64,000 nucleotides of DNA from Chloroflexi bacterium GWB2_49_20 (GCA_001796335.1 MGMF01000021.1:62001-126000), one strand, 5' to 3'; positions 38,059 to 50,224 are shown, numbered from the stretch's first letter. Notes: generated by a model not told the origin, from the sequence alone. Translations and numbers: made by a program.

Positions 38059-41000
38059 ATGGAATTAATTATTAATTCGATAAAGAATCTTGATGGCTAT
38101 CAACACCTGGTTGCTCAGCTCAAATCAGCAGCAGGCTGTCATGCAATCGGTTTACCCAGATCGGCACGATTGCCGATTTTGGCTACTCTCTACTCGGATT
38201 TAAAGAATCCTATTTTATTAATAACAGACCGTGCAGACCACGCACGCTCACTGGTGGATGAATTAGTGTTCTGGTTACCGGCTGCAAAAATTAAATTATT
38301 TCCAGAACCAACTCCTTTATTTTATGAAAATGCTGGCTGGGGGCAGGCAACCCGCCTGGAACGCATTCAAGCTTTGATCTCGCTGGCAAGGTACCATCTG
38401 CCATTTGTAAGGAAACCTGAGATTCCACCAATAATTGTTGCGTCTGCCAGAGCTTTGATGACGCGTACCATGACACGGCGTGAATTTCTCAAGGCAACTG
38501 CAATAATTAAAAGCGGACAAATCCATGTTTTAAAGGATCTTCTGGTAGCGTGGGTTCGAATTGGTTATAAACCAGCAGATACCGTACTCGAGCCGGGTCA
38601 AATTTCCCATCGTGGTGGGTTATTGGACATTTGGCCGCCCGATGAAATATTTCCTGTTCGCCTGGATTTCTTTAATAACGAGGTGGAAAATATTCGCAGG
38701 TTTGACCCGGTCAGCCAGCGGACCGTTGAAAAAGTGGATGAAATTGTGGTAACTCCTGCAAGGGAGTACATACTACCTGATGTGATCAATGAAGAGGATG
38801 CTTCGAATATAGAATTTTCGGAATTTGACATCCCTGTATTACATCCTATGCCTGCGAGCTTACTGGATTATCTTCCCCGGCAAGCCAGCATAATGGTAAA
38901 TGATCTTGGAATGCTGGCCAGCCAGGTGGCAGATCATGAAGAGGCAGCAATTAAGCTGAGGCTGGAAAGCCTTGAAGAGGGGATTCTTAACTCTGATTTC
39001 CCAATACCTTATGTTTCCTGGACTGAAATTGCCGATGACCTGAACAACAAACCCTGCCTGGAATTAGGGAGATCTTCGATTGAAGTTGATGCATCCTATA
39101 CCGAGCGGAGAGACTTGGAAAATTTAGCCACAGTATTCTCTCCTGGAGAACGATTTGCGGGTCGGTTAAAACCATTTATCGCACATGTTGACACTCTAAT
39201 AGGCGAAAAAGCCAAGGTTGTGATCGTTTCGCGTCAAGTCAGACGCCTGGAAGAATTATGGTTTGAGAACCCCGAACATAAGGAAGAACCACAAGCACCC
39301 CTGTTTATTGAATCTTCCTTATCCGAAGGCTGGTGTTTAAAGGTGCCGGGAAAAGAGACCGTTCACCTGTTAACAGATTCGGAGATCTTCGGGTGGGTGC
39401 GCCCTCAAGCGCGCATGCGTCCACAGATATCAGCGGAGACACCGGAAACGGTTTACGCAGATTTGACTCCGGGTGATTGGGTTGTACACGTTGATTATGG
39501 GATTGGCCGCTTCACAGGATTGGTGGAGCGTTCACTGGATGGACTGGAACGAGAATTTCTGAGTGTGGAATACAAAAACGGTGACCAGGTTTTTGTGCCA
39601 ATCCACCAGGCTGACCGGATAACGCGCTACCTGGGAGCCAGCGGGGGAGATCCAGCGCTTGGGCAATTGGGGACACAAGAATGGCAGGAAACCAAGCGCA
39701 GGGCGAAACAGGCTGTTCAAGAGGTTGCTTCCGAATTGTTGGATTTGTATGCTTCCCGCCATGTGGCAAAAGGATTTGCGTTTAGCAAAGATAATGCCTG
39801 GCAATCCGAATTGGAAAACAGCTTCCCTTATGTTGAAACCACGGATCAAGTACGTGTTATTGAGGATGTCAAGATGGATATGGAATCAACGCGGCCCATG
39901 GACAGGTTGTTATGCGGAGATGTGGGTTATGGCAAAACGGAAGTAGCACTCCGGTCGGCTTTTAAGGCAGTGATGGATGGAAAACAGGTGGCTGTATTGG
40001 TGCCAACGACTGTTTTAGCTCAACAACATTATGATACTTTTCGACAACGTCTGGCAGCTTTTCCAGTAAGCGTGGAAATGTTGTCCCGCTTTCGAACACA
40101 AAAAGAACAAGGCTCAATTTTGTATGGCCTGGCTCAAGGGGCTGTGGATATTATTATTGGCACCCACCGCTTGATCCAGGCGGATGTCGAATTTAAAGAC
40201 CTTGGACTGGTGATCATTGATGAAGAACAACGTTTTGGTGTCACTCATAAGGAATACTTAAAACGACTTCGAAACGAAGTGGATGTGTTGACATTAACGG
40301 CGACACCGATCCCGCGCACTTTGTATATGGCGCTTACGGGAGTGCGGGATATCTCTCAACTAAATACCCCACCCGAAGAACGTCTGCCGGTCGTCACCCA
40401 TATCGGTCCATACTCGCAAAAGTTGGTGCGGCAAGCCATCCTGCGAGAGCTGGATAGAGGTGGGCAGATATTCTTTGTACACAACCGCGTTCAAACCATC
40501 GATGCAATGAAAATGCATTTAAATAAACTGGTTCCTGAAGCACGCGTTGAGATCGGGCATGGTCAGATGCCCGAGCAACTACTGGCGGCTGTGATGCGAA
40601 ACTTCAATGCGGGGCAGGTGGATATTTTATTGTGTACATCCATTATAGAATCCGGTTTGGATATTCCAAATGCTAATACACTGATCGTGGATCGCGGGGA
40701 CACTTTTGGCTTGGCTCAGCTTTACCAGTTGCGTGGGCGGGTGGGTCGAGGAGCGGTAAGAGCATATGCTTATTTTTTCAGGCATCGCAAAAAACCACCT
40801 ACCGTTGAAGGACAGGAGCGCCTGGATGTGATCGCAGAGAATACACAACTTGGCTCCGGTTATTCCATTGCAATGCGTGACCTTGAAATGCGCGGCGCTG
40901 GAGAATTGCTGGGGAATCGCCAGCATGGTTATATAGCTTCGGTTGGCTTTCACCTTTATACGCGCCTGCTGGCTGCAGCGGTTCGGACGCAGCGGCGTGC

Positions 41001-41499
41001 GCGGGGCATGCCTGTAACTGTGGAGGAAAATAATTTTCTTCAAGAAATGGGTGTTCCTGTGAATGTTGACTTGCCATTGGCAACAGGTATTCCTTCCAAC
41101 TATATCCCTGACCAAAGCTTGCGCTTGCGCCTGTACAGGAGATTGGCTGGTATTAAAGATGAAGCCTCCCTGGATGCATTAGGGGCAGAATTCAGTGATA
41201 GATTTGGAGAGCCCCCGGAAATGGTTTTGAATCTCTTCTACCAGATGCAGGTCAAGCTGAGGGCAGAGGCGGCTGGATTGGCTTCGATCAGTTTCGATTC
41301 GGGTCAAGTTGTATTAAGATACCCCCTGGTACAGAACGGGGGTGAGAATGATGGAGCGGATAAGACGAAGCATCGGTTGAAAGATATCGGACCAGGTATA
41401 CGTAGTGGAAAAAATGCCTACTGGTTGGCGATTGGCAAAGAGTTGGATTGGCGGGAAAGGTTATTAACTACGTTAACTGCCATCAGGAACCAGGATTAA
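38059..41499 (+). CDS. mfd: Transcription-repair coupling factor
   Basis: This 1146-residue superfamily 2 translocase removes RNA polymerase stalled at DNA damage and recruits UvrA. The N-terminal third is UvrB-like ([25 protein letters not shown]). A CarD-like RNA-polymerase-interacting domain follows ([21 protein letters not shown]). The motor has [16 protein letters not shown] (Walker A), [10 protein letters not shown] (DEEQ box), [10 protein letters not shown] and the TRG motif region [16 protein letters not shown]. The C-terminal domain is complete. uvrB follows after 247 nt, so two excision-repair genes sit together. Confidence 0.97.
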   Translation: MELIINSIKNLDGYQHLVAQLKSAAGCHAIGLPRSARLPILATLYSDLKNPILLITDRADHARSLVDELVFWLPAAKIKLFPEPTPLFYENAGWGQATRLERIQALISLARYHLPFVRKPEIPPIIVASARALMTRTMTRREFLKATAIIKSGQIHVLKDLLVAWVRIGYKPADTVLEPGQISHRGGLLDIWPPDEIFPVRLDFFNNEVENIRRFDPVSQRTVEKVDEIVVTPAREYILPDVINEEDASNIEFSEFDIPVLHPMPASLLDYLPRQASIMVNDLGMLASQVADHEEAAIKLRLESLEEGILNSDFPIPYVSWTEIADDLNNKPCLELGRSSIEVDASYTERRDLENLATVFSPGERFAGRLKPFIAHVDTLIGEKAKVVIVSRQVRRLEELWFENPEHKEEPQAPLFIESSLSEGWCLKVPGKETVHLLTDSEIFGWVRPQARMRPQISAETPETVYADLTPGDWVVHVDYGIGRFTGLVERSLDGLEREFLSVEYKNGDQVFVPIHQADRITRYLGASGGDPALGQLGTQEWQETKRRAKQAVQEVASELLDLYASRHVAKGFAFSKDNAWQSELENSFPYVETTDQVRVIEDVKMDMESTRPMDRLLCGDVGYGKTEVALRSAFKAVMDGKQVAVLVPTTVLAQQHYDTFRQRLAAFPVSVEMLSRFRTQKEQGSILYGLAQGAVDIIIGTHRLIQADVEFKDLGLVIIDEEQRFGVTHKEYLKRLRNEVDVLTLTATPIPRTLYMALTGVRDISQLNTPPEERLPVVTHIGPYSQKLVRQAILRELDRGGQIFFVHNRVQTIDAMKMHLNKLVPEARVEIGHGQMPEQLLAAVMRNFNAGQVDILLCTSIIESGLDIPNANTLIVDRGDTFGLAQLYQLRGRVGRGAVRAYAYFFRHRKKPPTVEGQERLDVIAENTQLGSGYSIAMRDLEMRGAGELLGNRQHGYIASVGFHLYTRLLAAAVRTQRRARGMPVTVEENNFLQEMGVPVNVDLPLATGIPSNYIPDQSLRLRLYRRLAGIKDEASLDALGAEFSDRFGEPPEMVLNLFYQMQVKLRAEAAGLASISFDSGQVVLRYPLVQNGGENDGADKTKHRLKDIGPGIRSGKNAYWLAIGKELDWRERLLTTLTAIRNQD

Positions 41500-41520
41500 T
41501 TGAGACATTATTATTTTTGC

Positions 41521-41641
41521 CATTGCGACACCGTCCCGGTGTTCTTCCGGGAAGGAGTGCAGCGACTGACCCTGGCACCAGTATTTCTGTCATTGCGAGC
41601 GAAGCGCAGCAATCCCAGAATTGGATGAGGAGATTGCCACG
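41521..41641. repeat. Dispersed repeat, copy A
   Basis: Bases 41521-41581 match copy B (50088-50148) at 59 of 61 positions, and 41609-41641 match 50166-50198 at 31 of 33. It holds the TGTCATTGCGAGCGAAGC type core (from 41588). The 247-nt gap between mfd and uvrB contains little else; the small open frames across it are chance frames inside the repeat. Confidence 0.85.
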
Positions 41642-41746
41642 TCCCCGCTACGCGGTTCCTACGCACATCGTCCACGTAGGGGAATGATAGATGGCTTGGC
41701 AATTGCCACACCATCTGTCCCCAAGGATTGGAAAGGTTAAATAAAT

Positions 41747-43786
<2,040 letters not shown>

Positions 43787-43827
43787 TAAGAGAATAGAGA
43801 GAGGCATAACCCTATAAGAAAACATGA

Positions 43828-43865
43828 GAAAAGCGAGCCATTATTACACGACTCGCTTTTCTTTT
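43828..43865. terminator. Bidirectional terminator between uvrB and Tad genes
   Basis: A perfect 10-bp stem GAAAAGCGAG/CTCGCTTTTC (43828-43837 with 43852-43861) has a 14-nt loop and Ts on the plus side and As (Ts on the minus strand) on the other. It can stop transcripts from both directions. Confidence 0.88.
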
Positions 43866-43884
43866 GGCTAAATAAAATTGGCAC

Positions 43885-45264
43885 TTACTGGTTCAATTCA
43901 AGCCGGGGGTCGTATGGACCATCCCAATTTTCGCCCCCGTTGTAGATGATATTTGTACTTCCAGTCCCGGTCAGTTCAACTGTATAACCAATTATTTGGG
44001 CATTGATTGTAGTTCCATCTTCAGTACCGTTGATTGTGATGGGCGCCGCGGGTGCCAAAATGGTTCCAACAATTGTCCAATCAGTATTCCCGTTAAATGT
44101 AATAGAACTGGAGTTGGTCATGGGCATAAAAATTAACAACCCATTATATTTACAGGGGATGGAAGTGGGAGCTAATGCACACTCCTCAGACGTAGGTGAA
44201 GGAGCTGTGAGATATATTCCTTCATCACTTCCTGTCCAACTTATTCCACCTGTCATGACCGCAATTGTGACACCTTCCCCCCAAAGTGTATCAGAATTAC
44301 GAATATTGAAATTTTTGCTGTCCGCGTAGACACAATATAAACCGGGTCTCATCTCCGTCACACCTGAAGGAGGAAATTCTCCATACCAATTGCCTGGGTA
44401 AATTACTTCGCCATCCTGATGTGCGGGAGGGTCTTGTTTGTCACAGTCTAATTCGGGCTTAGGTAAGGTGTAATCAGGTGGATAAGCAACCTGGGTGGCT
44501 CCAGTTGTGATCCCCTCAACGGGAATATTTATAGCGCCATCTGAATATTGGATACCACCTACAGATGTAAGCGATGGAGCGGTTAAGGATGCATGAGCAG
44601 CATGGTTAAAGAAAGCTGCATCAGGGCAATCTGAATTTACAAAAACACCTCCAAGAGTCAGGATTGCATCGGCAGTACCTTGATATTTGACGGCTTGGCA
44701 CTCGTGTGGTGCCAGAGCCACGATAGAGTTTCCGTCGTACAATATTGAGCTATAAGGAGGTTCAGCATATGCCACGGCCTCCACACAACTGTGCGTCTGG
44801 CTGAACTCCTCCCCCAAAACTTGAGCGAAATAAGTATCCACTGTGATGTTGATCTTCACCTGGATATACTGATCAGAAATATCCGTAATTCCATCTTCTG
44901 CATAATAAGGTTCATAAGTTTCACCTTTGCAATTGGTTCCAGGGGGTCTGGCGATCACAACACTGTTTGAGGGATCCATATTGTATCCATTTTTTTCTAC
45001 TAAATTGATACCTGCCTGATGCCAGTCGGTGCCATCGCCGTCCTCCGCCAGAATGATGTCACCAGCAGGAGTCATAAACATATCTTCCACATATTCAAGC
45101 GCTGCCGCCATGGCAGATGTATCGGCTGCATTTTGAGCGCGGCGACGTTCTGAGAATGCATTGCCTCCATCGATGGCAAGGGCAGTGATGCCTACCAAGC
45201 CGACGATCCCGAGTGCGATCAGGATGAGAGCCTGGCCTTTTTGAGGATTATTTTTCTTAATCAT
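43885..45264 (-). CDS. TadG-like pilus-associated protein
   Basis: This 459-residue protein has an N-terminal prepilin-like helix (GQALILIALGIVGLVGITALAIDGGNAFSERRRAQNAADTS), the Tad/DUF2134 signature. After that comes a long extracellular beta-rich region with many Asn, Gly, Thr and paired Cys, including parallel-beta-helix-like stretches near the end (SSSITFNGNTDWTIVGTILAPAAPITING). It is likely inserted in the membrane and exposed outside with the pilus apparatus. An AAGGAG site precedes the ATG. It is the last gene of a tadE-tadE-tadG operon. Confidence 0.82.
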   Translation of the reverse strand: MIKKNNPQKGQALILIALGIVGLVGITALAIDGGNAFSERRRAQNAADTSAMAAALEYVEDMFMTPAGDIILAEDGDGTDWHQAGINLVEKNGYNMDPSNSVVIARPPGTNCKGETYEPYYAEDGITDISDQYIQVKINITVDTYFAQVLGEEFSQTHSCVEAVAYAEPPYSSILYDGNSIVALAPHECQAVKYQGTADAILTLGGVFVNSDCPDAAFFNHAAHASLTAPSLTSVGGIQYSDGAINIPVEGITTGATQVAYPPDYTLPKPELDCDKQDPPAHQDGEVIYPGNWYGEFPPSGVTEMRPGLYCVYADSKNFNIRNSDTLWGEGVTIAVMTGGISWTGSDEGIYLTAPSPTSEECALAPTSIPCKYNGLLIFMPMTNSSSITFNGNTDWTIVGTILAPAAPITINGTEDGTTINAQIIGYTVELTGTGSTNIIYNGGENWDGPYDPRLELNQ

Positions 45265-45273
45265 TTTAACTCC

Positions 45274-45759
45274 TTATTCGCAAGCCTCAGTGAGAATTAC
45301 GTTCGTTACGCTGGCATGAAGTGGGATGGTCTGGCTGCCAATTATTGTACCTATGAGAGGCATTGTTAAATTATAGTGGTAACGAACTGTGACAGTAATT
45401 TCATTACCTGTACATGTTTCACCTGGAAAATTAACGCAGATACTATCCGGGCTGTCCTGCAAAAAAGGGGAGCAATCCAGAACGAAAGTGCTAAAATCTA
45501 CAGGAGTATCTGACGAATTTTGAACACGTTCCACAATCGAGTCGGTGTTTTTAGGGTCGATTGAACCATACATGGCACCCTCCTGGGCGGCATCTCGCAG
45601 GGCAATGTAATCCAAGAAAGCACTGCCCAGGTCAAAGGCACCAGCCAGAAGGGTAAGTAAAATGGTAATTGTCAAAGCCAATTCGACCAGGCTTTGGCCT
45701 TTTTGTGGGCGGGACTCGCGATTGGATCGGATGAAAAAATTGCCAGTTTGTGAGTTCAT
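45274..45759 (-). CDS. TadE-family pseudopilin
   Basis: This 161-residue protein has the TadE N-terminal motif QKGQSLVELALTITILLTLLAGAFDLGSAFLDYIALRDAAQEGAMYGS, in which Gln/Ser-Leu-Val-Glu precedes the hydrophobic helix. The external part holds four Cys (two probable disulphides) and ends with a beta domain. It overlaps the upstream TadE-like gene by 4 nt (ATGA) and is followed 9 nt later by the TadG-like gene. It is a minor structural protein of a Tad/Flp-type system; the motor genes of that system are not in this window. Confidence 0.88.
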   Translation of the reverse strand: MNSQTGNFFIRSNRESRPQKGQSLVELALTITILLTLLAGAFDLGSAFLDYIALRDAAQEGAMYGSIDPKNTDSIVERVQNSSDTPVDFSTFVLDCSPFLQDSPDSICVNFPGETCTGNEITVTVRYHYNLTMPLIGTIIGSQTIPLHASVTNVILTEACE

Positions 45760-47279
45760 GGGTTTTGCAAAGGGTTTGTTGATTCAACGTAATAACTATT
45801 TATTCCATCACTTCCCAGGATGGATATTTCGACAGTTATTCCGGTGACACCTTTTTTGGAAAATGTCAGTGACATATTCGATAAACCTGGATCAAGTGTC
45901 CAGCTGACTGGCGTTATATTCTTTCCATTACAATAAGTATTATTTGGTTGAGACTCCTCTGTCCAAACATTGCCACCAAGAGTAAATCCAGTGAGGTTAG
46001 GTTGAGTAATACAACTCTTACCACCTCCCCAAGTAATATTTATGTTGGATATAGATAAATTAGATGATGTATGGTTATTGAGCGTCCAAGGACCTGCAGT
46101 ATAAGAAGTATTTAGAGCATCTGGAAATGGTCCCGAATGAGTGACCGGGTAAAGAATGATCGCACCACCCACCGGGGTACATTCATTTGTAAAACTCGTT
46201 GATATCTGAAAAAGACCAGCCAAGGGGTCATTGGAAAATTCGAATATAAAAGGGTGAGAACCTGGTGCTAGAGGTGCGCCATTACCGGGTATATTTGCAG
46301 TGGGCGCTGGGTATCCGATGGATAGTAAATTTACTCCATCAATGGTGATTTGATCCAGGTTACCACTACCTGCAGGCCATGTAAGAGAAATATTGTCAAC
46401 CTTTGTAGTGATTGAGTTTTCAATCACCCATGTAAACTTGGTGTAAAAAGAGTCAACTTGCGGGGGGATAGTAGTGATCACGCAAGCTGGTGGAGGATTC
46501 ACGCAGTTGCCATCAACTATTATCAAGGGGGGCGGCGGGGTTGCCTGGGAACCGATTATATTCGGACATACATCTGGAATAGCAGGGTCATTTATGCAAG
46601 TGCCATCGACATCAAACACCATACCACTGGGGATAGTGGATTGGACACCAGCGAGATTTGGACATACGTCTGTCCCCGTATCTGCAACGCAATTGCCATC
46701 GACATCAAACACCATGCCGCTGGGTATGGCAGCCTGGACTCCAAGAATATTCGGGCAAACGTCAGTCTCTCCGGCGCCTCCATTGGTGCCCACCCAGGGT
46801 TTTGGCACTGGCACGCTGCCCATAAGGGTATGGGAATTGGATGACGAAAGAGTGCGTTCAGTTAATGGGATAATGCTGACGATCGGGATAAAATCACCTG
46901 AAACGGAAACGTTGATACGATCGCCCATAGTCGCAGAAGTGGGAGGCGTTAATCCGCTCTGACAACCACCACCAGAATCATACGTGATGACAATATTGGA
47001 ATCATCTATCACACCCAGGAAATCTACCTTTTGAGCAGCCGAGCGAATTCCGATACAGTCCGCATAGCGCAGGGAGCTTTCTAATGCGTTTTCCCCTGTT
47101 GCAGAACCGTAACGTACTGCTTCCCGGCTGGCGGTGGTGATCGTCATATAAATGAAAACCATTCGTCCAACTTCCAGTAACCCAAAAACAAGCATCATTA
47201 AAATCGGTAAAACCAAGGCAAATTCGACCATGCTTTGCGCCCGGTTTGAACGTTTATTGTTTATATTCATGTGTTTCAT
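45756..47279 (-). CDS. TadE-like protein with Cys repeats and large external domain
   Basis: This 507-residue protein starts with a TadE helix (AQSMVEFALVLPILMMLVFGLLEVGRMVF). The external part includes three tandem units of about 30 residues (173-262), each starting DVCPN and ending VDGNC or VDGTC, reminiscent of calcium-binding thrombospondin-3-like repeats. About 245 more beta-rich residues with scattered Cys follow. Most TadE proteins have 150-200 residues, so this one is over twice as long, perhaps a tip or adhesive subunit (inference). GGAG lies 7 nt before the ATG. Confidence 0.82.
   Translation of the reverse strand: MKHMNINNKRSNRAQSMVEFALVLPILMMLVFGLLEVGRMVFIYMTITTASREAVRYGSATGENALESSLRYADCIGIRSAAQKVDFLGVIDDSNIVITYDSGGGCQSGLTPPTSATMGDRINVSVSGDFIPIVSIIPLTERTLSSSNSHTLMGSVPVPKPWVGTNGGAGETDVCPNILGVQAAIPSGMVFDVDGNCVADTGTDVCPNLAGVQSTIPSGMVFDVDGTCINDPAIPDVCPNIIGSQATPPPPLIIVDGNCVNPPPACVITTIPPQVDSFYTKFTWVIENSITTKVDNISLTWPAGSGNLDQITIDGVNLLSIGYPAPTANIPGNGAPLAPGSHPFIFEFSNDPLAGLFQISTSFTNECTPVGGAIILYPVTHSGPFPDALNTSYTAGPWTLNNHTSSNLSISNINITWGGGKSCITQPNLTGFTLGGNVWTEESQPNNTYCNGKNITPVSWTLDPGLSNMSLTFSKKGVTGITVEISILGSDGINSYYVESTNPLQNP
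46494..46763 (-). repeat. Three tandem coding repeats in the large TadE-like gene
   Basis: Units of about 93-96 bp encode DVCPN...SGMVFDVDGNC-type modules. The first two are nearly alike; the third is diverged (PPPPLIIVDGNC). Confidence 0.75.
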
Positions 47280-47398
47280 TCCAGATCTCCATCAAATCTG
47301 ATAAGTCTAGTCTTATTATATCTTCTTTCTTAAAGAATTACAAATAGACAAATGTACTACATTGTTGGTGTTCTTAAAGTCGCAACTTATTATTCAGT

Positions 47399-47496
47399 GT
47401 CTTTGCGAGACCGGCGTTCTATGCCGGTCGTGGCAATCTCCTCGCCACATAGAGGATTGCTTTTGGCTGGGGAGAGCATCCAGCCATCGCAACGAC
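47399..47496. repeat. Dispersed repeat, copy D, in the 47280-47585 gap
   Basis: The 306-nt gap between the TadE-like gene and the prepilin peptidase holds no gene. It contains a 98-nt element with near-matching inverted ends (GTCTTTGCGA and TCGCAACGAC). A 22-nt imperfect direct repeat flanks it (47352-47372 and 47524-47545, beginning ATGTACTACATT), like an old target duplication. Confidence 0.6.
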
Positions 47497-47585
47497 AATA
47501 CAGATGGCTATAAGAACGCCGTGATGTACTACATTTGTTGGTATTGAAAAATGTTAAATTTCGTTGTGTTTTGGCATCCATTTTA

Positions 47586-48371
47586 TTAAACTTCCGGGAG
47601 TATGGCAGAGATCCAGTTGGGAAAATAGAGTAAGAACAAGGCAGAAAGGATAAAAAAGGGTCCATAGGCAATAAATACCATCATGGACCTGTATTTTCTG
47701 GTGATGATCAAGCCTAGAATGAGCAGCAGACTGAATACGCCGGCCAGCAGAATTCCCATCAAAAGATTGAACCAGATCAATGGCCAGCCCAGCAGCAAAC
47801 CCAACAGTGTAGCCAGAGTGACATCCCCGGAGCCGAGCGCTTCTTCGCCGTCCTGCGCGCTCCCGAGACGCTTGTTTCGAATGCGGGAGAACAGGATACC
47901 CACAAGGTAAAAGAAGAACATGATCCCAAAGCCTGCCGCCGCTCCCAAAAGCGTTTCCTGCCAGGAGCGCACATGCAGACCTGCCAACAGGAATAAAACC
48001 AGTCCGATCAGGCTTAGGGGGCGCAGCACCAGGCGGGTTTCAAAATCGATCAGCGCCACCAGGAATAAATATACAAAAATGACATACCCATACCAAAATC
48101 CCAAACCGGCAGGAGGTGACATCCAGATATACAGGGTAAACGCAACGCAGATCAGGATCACCAGGTAAACTCTGGGAGAGGGCGCTTTCTGGCATTGCGG
48201 GCACCGTCGAAAAAGTAAATAATCTTTCCAATGCAGATTGGCCTGGCAGGCAGGGTTTTTGCAAGCTGGGCGGGTTAGTTTCAGATCATCCGGCAAAACA
48301 TCCGCGAGATAATTGATCAGGTAACCAGCCAGGAGACCGAGCAAAACAGGAAAAATTAGAGAAAAATCCAT
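47586..48371 (-). CDS. Prepilin peptidase (A24 family)
   Basis: This 261-residue membrane protease cleaves prepilin leaders. It has about seven helices, a cytosolic Cys-rich loop (Cys37, 42, 57 and 60) and both catalytic aspartates: Asp109 in ALIDFETRLV and Asp183 in the GxGD motif GSGDVTLA. The normal methylase-domain start (CPxC region) is present, as in full-length PilD/TadV relatives. It lies just upstream of the TadE/TadG genes on the same strand, and these carry substrates of this enzyme type. It is separated from them by a repeat, so it may be its own transcript. Confidence 0.9.
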   Translation of the reverse strand: MDFSLIFPVLLGLLAGYLINYLADVLPDDLKLTRPACKNPACQANLHWKDYLLFRRCPQCQKAPSPRVYLVILICVAFTLYIWMSPPAGLGFWYGYVIFVYLFLVALIDFETRLVLRPLSLIGLVLFLLAGLHVRSWQETLLGAAAGFGIMFFFYLVGILFSRIRNKRLGSAQDGEEALGSGDVTLATLLGLLLGWPLIWFNLLMGILLAGVFSLLLILGLIITRKYRSMMVFIAYGPFFILSALFLLYFPNWISAILPEV

Positions 48372-48480
48372 ATGAACATTATAGCAAAAATCAAGCTAAA
48401 AAATTGAACTTAAGGAAATTGGAAGGTCTTCCTTAAGCACAGGGCTTTCATAAAATCCATTGGCAAAATAAAATTATTTT

Positions 48481-48616
48481 GTCATTCCCCTAAGGGGACG
48501 ATGTGCGAACCGCCGAAGGCGGTGACACTTGCACCTGCATGCAAATACAGGTGAGCAATCTCCCTGCTTGCCAGGAGACTGCTTCGTCGGGCAAGGAACG
48601 CCCTCCTCGCAGTGAC
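48481..48616. repeat. Dispersed repeat, copy C, in the 48372-48714 gap
   Basis: The 343-nt gap between the prepilin peptidase and murA (divergent) contains this 136-nt relative of copies A and B. The ends GTCATTCCCC and TCGCAGTGAC form an imperfect inverted pair, and the middle reads GAGACTGCTTCGTCGGGCAA. It could form a long folded RNA. I see no gene here; murA's ribosome site lies at the right edge. Confidence 0.65.
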
Positions 48617-48714
48617 AAGCGACCTTGCGAAATTCGTAACTGTAGGCAAGTTATAGGTTGGCAAAACCGCTAAAACGGCATAAAATCCAGGTGCAAGAAA
48701 AAATGGAGGCAGCA

Positions 48715-49995
48715 ATGGAAAAATTCATCATCGAAGGCGGGAATCCTCTGAGCGGTGAAGTCACCCCGGCTGGCAACAAGAACGCAGCCTTACCCCTTCT
48801 GGCGGCCTGTTTGCTGACTGAGAAAGAAGTGATTCTGCATAACGTCCCGACCATTCGGGATGTGCTTGATATGCGAAATTTGATCGAAAGCCTTGGCGTG
48901 GAGATCACGGACCTGGGTGCAGGCTCGTGGCGCGTCACAGCCCGCACGATCCGCCCGGCAGATCTGAACCCGGATGTGTGCCGGAAGATCCGTGCCTCCA
49001 TCCTGCTGGCCGGGCCGATGACTGCCCGGGTGGGTGAACTTCGCCTGCCACCTCCCGGGGGCGACATTATTGGCAGGCGCAGGCTGGATACGCATATCCT
49101 GGCCTTGCAGGCCCTGGGTGCTAAAGTGGAATACAAGCGCATGTTTGAGTTTTCAGCGCATGGTTTACACGGTGCGGACATTCTCCTGGATGAAGCCAGC
49201 GTCACCGGCACAGAAAACGCCATCATGGCTGCTGTGTTGGCAAAAGGGACGACCATCCTCAGGAATGCGGCATCTGAGCCACATGTGCAGGAGTTATGCC
49301 GGATGCTGAATGTGTTTGGGGCGGATATTGAGAATATAGGTTCAAACACGCTTCTGATCCATGGAGTTGATCATCTGCACGGTGGTGAGTTTTCGATCGG
49401 CCCCGACTACCTTGAGGTGGTCAGTTTTATTGGGGCCGCGGTGGTGACGGGTGGTTCCGTCCGCATTAAAAATGCCGCACCCGAATATTTGAACATGGTC
49501 CGCATGGTGTTCAATCGCATGGGCGTTGATTGGAGGGTGGAAGGCGAGGATATTAATGTCCCGGCCGGGCAGGCATTGAAGATCCAGCCTGACCTGGGGA
49601 ATGCAATACCGGAAATCAAGACCAATGTCTGGCCGGCGTTTCCCACCGATCTGATGAGCATTGCCATTGTTGTGGCCACGCAGGCTACCGGCAGCATATT
49701 ATTTCATGATTGGATGTATCCCAGCCGGATGTATTTTACTGACAAGCTGGGAGGTATGGGAGCCCAAATCGTGTTATGCGATCCGCACCGCTGTATCGTG
49801 CAGGGACCGACCCCCTTATTCGGTGAAAAAATGGAAAGTCCGGATATCCGCGCGGGCATGTCCTTGATGATCGCAGCCCTGGCAGCCCAGGGTAAATCCA
49901 CGATAAGGAACATTGAGCAGATCGATAGAGGTTACGAAAATGTGGACGGGAAATTACGAAACCTGGGTGCTAAAATCGATAGAATAAGAGATTGA
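48715..49995 (+). CDS. murA: UDP-N-acetylglucosamine 1-carboxyvinyltransferase, Cys-to-Asp variant
   Basis: This 426-residue enzyme starts peptidoglycan synthesis by adding enolpyruvate to UDP-GlcNAc. It has GGNPLSGEVTPAGNKNAALP (with the conserved Lys-Asn), RASILLAGP and TDLMSIAIVVATQATG. The normal active-site loop PGGCxIGxRP reads PPGGDIIGRR here, so residue 117 is Asp instead of Cys. The same natural change in Mycobacterium and Chlamydia MurA keeps activity and prevents fosfomycin alkylation. The ATG at 48715 has GGAGG six nucleotides before it; an in-frame TTG at 48658 is less likely. Confidence 0.95.
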   Translation: MEKFIIEGGNPLSGEVTPAGNKNAALPLLAACLLTEKEVILHNVPTIRDVLDMRNLIESLGVEITDLGAGSWRVTARTIRPADLNPDVCRKIRASILLAGPMTARVGELRLPPPGGDIIGRRRLDTHILALQALGAKVEYKRMFEFSAHGLHGADILLDEASVTGTENAIMAAVLAKGTTILRNAASEPHVQELCRMLNVFGADIENIGSNTLLIHGVDHLHGGEFSIGPDYLEVVSFIGAAVVTGGSVRIKNAAPEYLNMVRMVFNRMGVDWRVEGEDINVPAGQALKIQPDLGNAIPEIKTNVWPAFPTDLMSIAIVVATQATGSILFHDWMYPSRMYFTDKLGGMGAQIVLCDPHRCIVQGPTPLFGEKMESPDIRAGMSLMIAALAAQGKSTIRNIEQIDRGYENVDGKLRNLGAKIDRIRD

Positions 49996-50002
49996 ATTAT
50001 TA

Positions 50003-50046
50003 ACAAAACAAGGACCTCTTCTCGTAAGAAGTGACCCTTGTTTTGT
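50003..50046 (+). terminator. Hairpin terminator after murA
   Basis: The outer stem ACAAAACAAGG with its complement (50003-50013 with 50036-50046) contains a small inner hairpin. Ts are within the right arm. Confidence 0.7.
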
Positions 50047-50085
50047 CATTTAATGATGAAATTCAATTTGTGTCTAATCAAAGCT

Positions 50086-50224
50086 GTCATTGCGACACCG
50101 TCCCGGTGTTCTTCCGGGAAGGAGCGTAGCGACTGACCCTGGCACCAGCCCGCCAGGGCAGGTGCGCAATCCCAGCATTGAATGAGGAGATTGCCACGCT
50201 CGAAAAGCACTCGCTCGCAATGAC
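50086..50224. repeat. Dispersed repeat, copy B, in the 49996-50376 gap
   Basis: The 381-nt gap between murA and trxA (convergent) holds the murA terminator and this 139-nt element. Its ends are perfect 10-bp inverted repeats, GTCATTGCGA (50086-50095) and TCGCAATGAC (50215-50224). The inner part shares two blocks with copy A. A further related fragment (GGCGGGGAGATTGCCACC) extends to about 50250. There is no coding signal. Confidence 0.85.

Noticed and set aside
41448-41714. Short open frames on both strands after mfd
   Set aside because: They lie in dispersed repeat copy A and resemble frames in copy B; non-coding.
46494-46763. CRISPR-like array (three regular units)
   Set aside because: The units are coding, imperfect and without unique spacers; they encode protein repeats. 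No CRISPR array was seen anywhere.
48658-48714. Earlier TTG start for murA
   Set aside because: The ATG at 48715 has GGAGG at good spacing and begins the conserved EKFIIEGG block.
49060-49065. murA as an inactive gene because of the missing Cys
   Set aside because: The Asp form is a known functional natural variant and the frame is intact.
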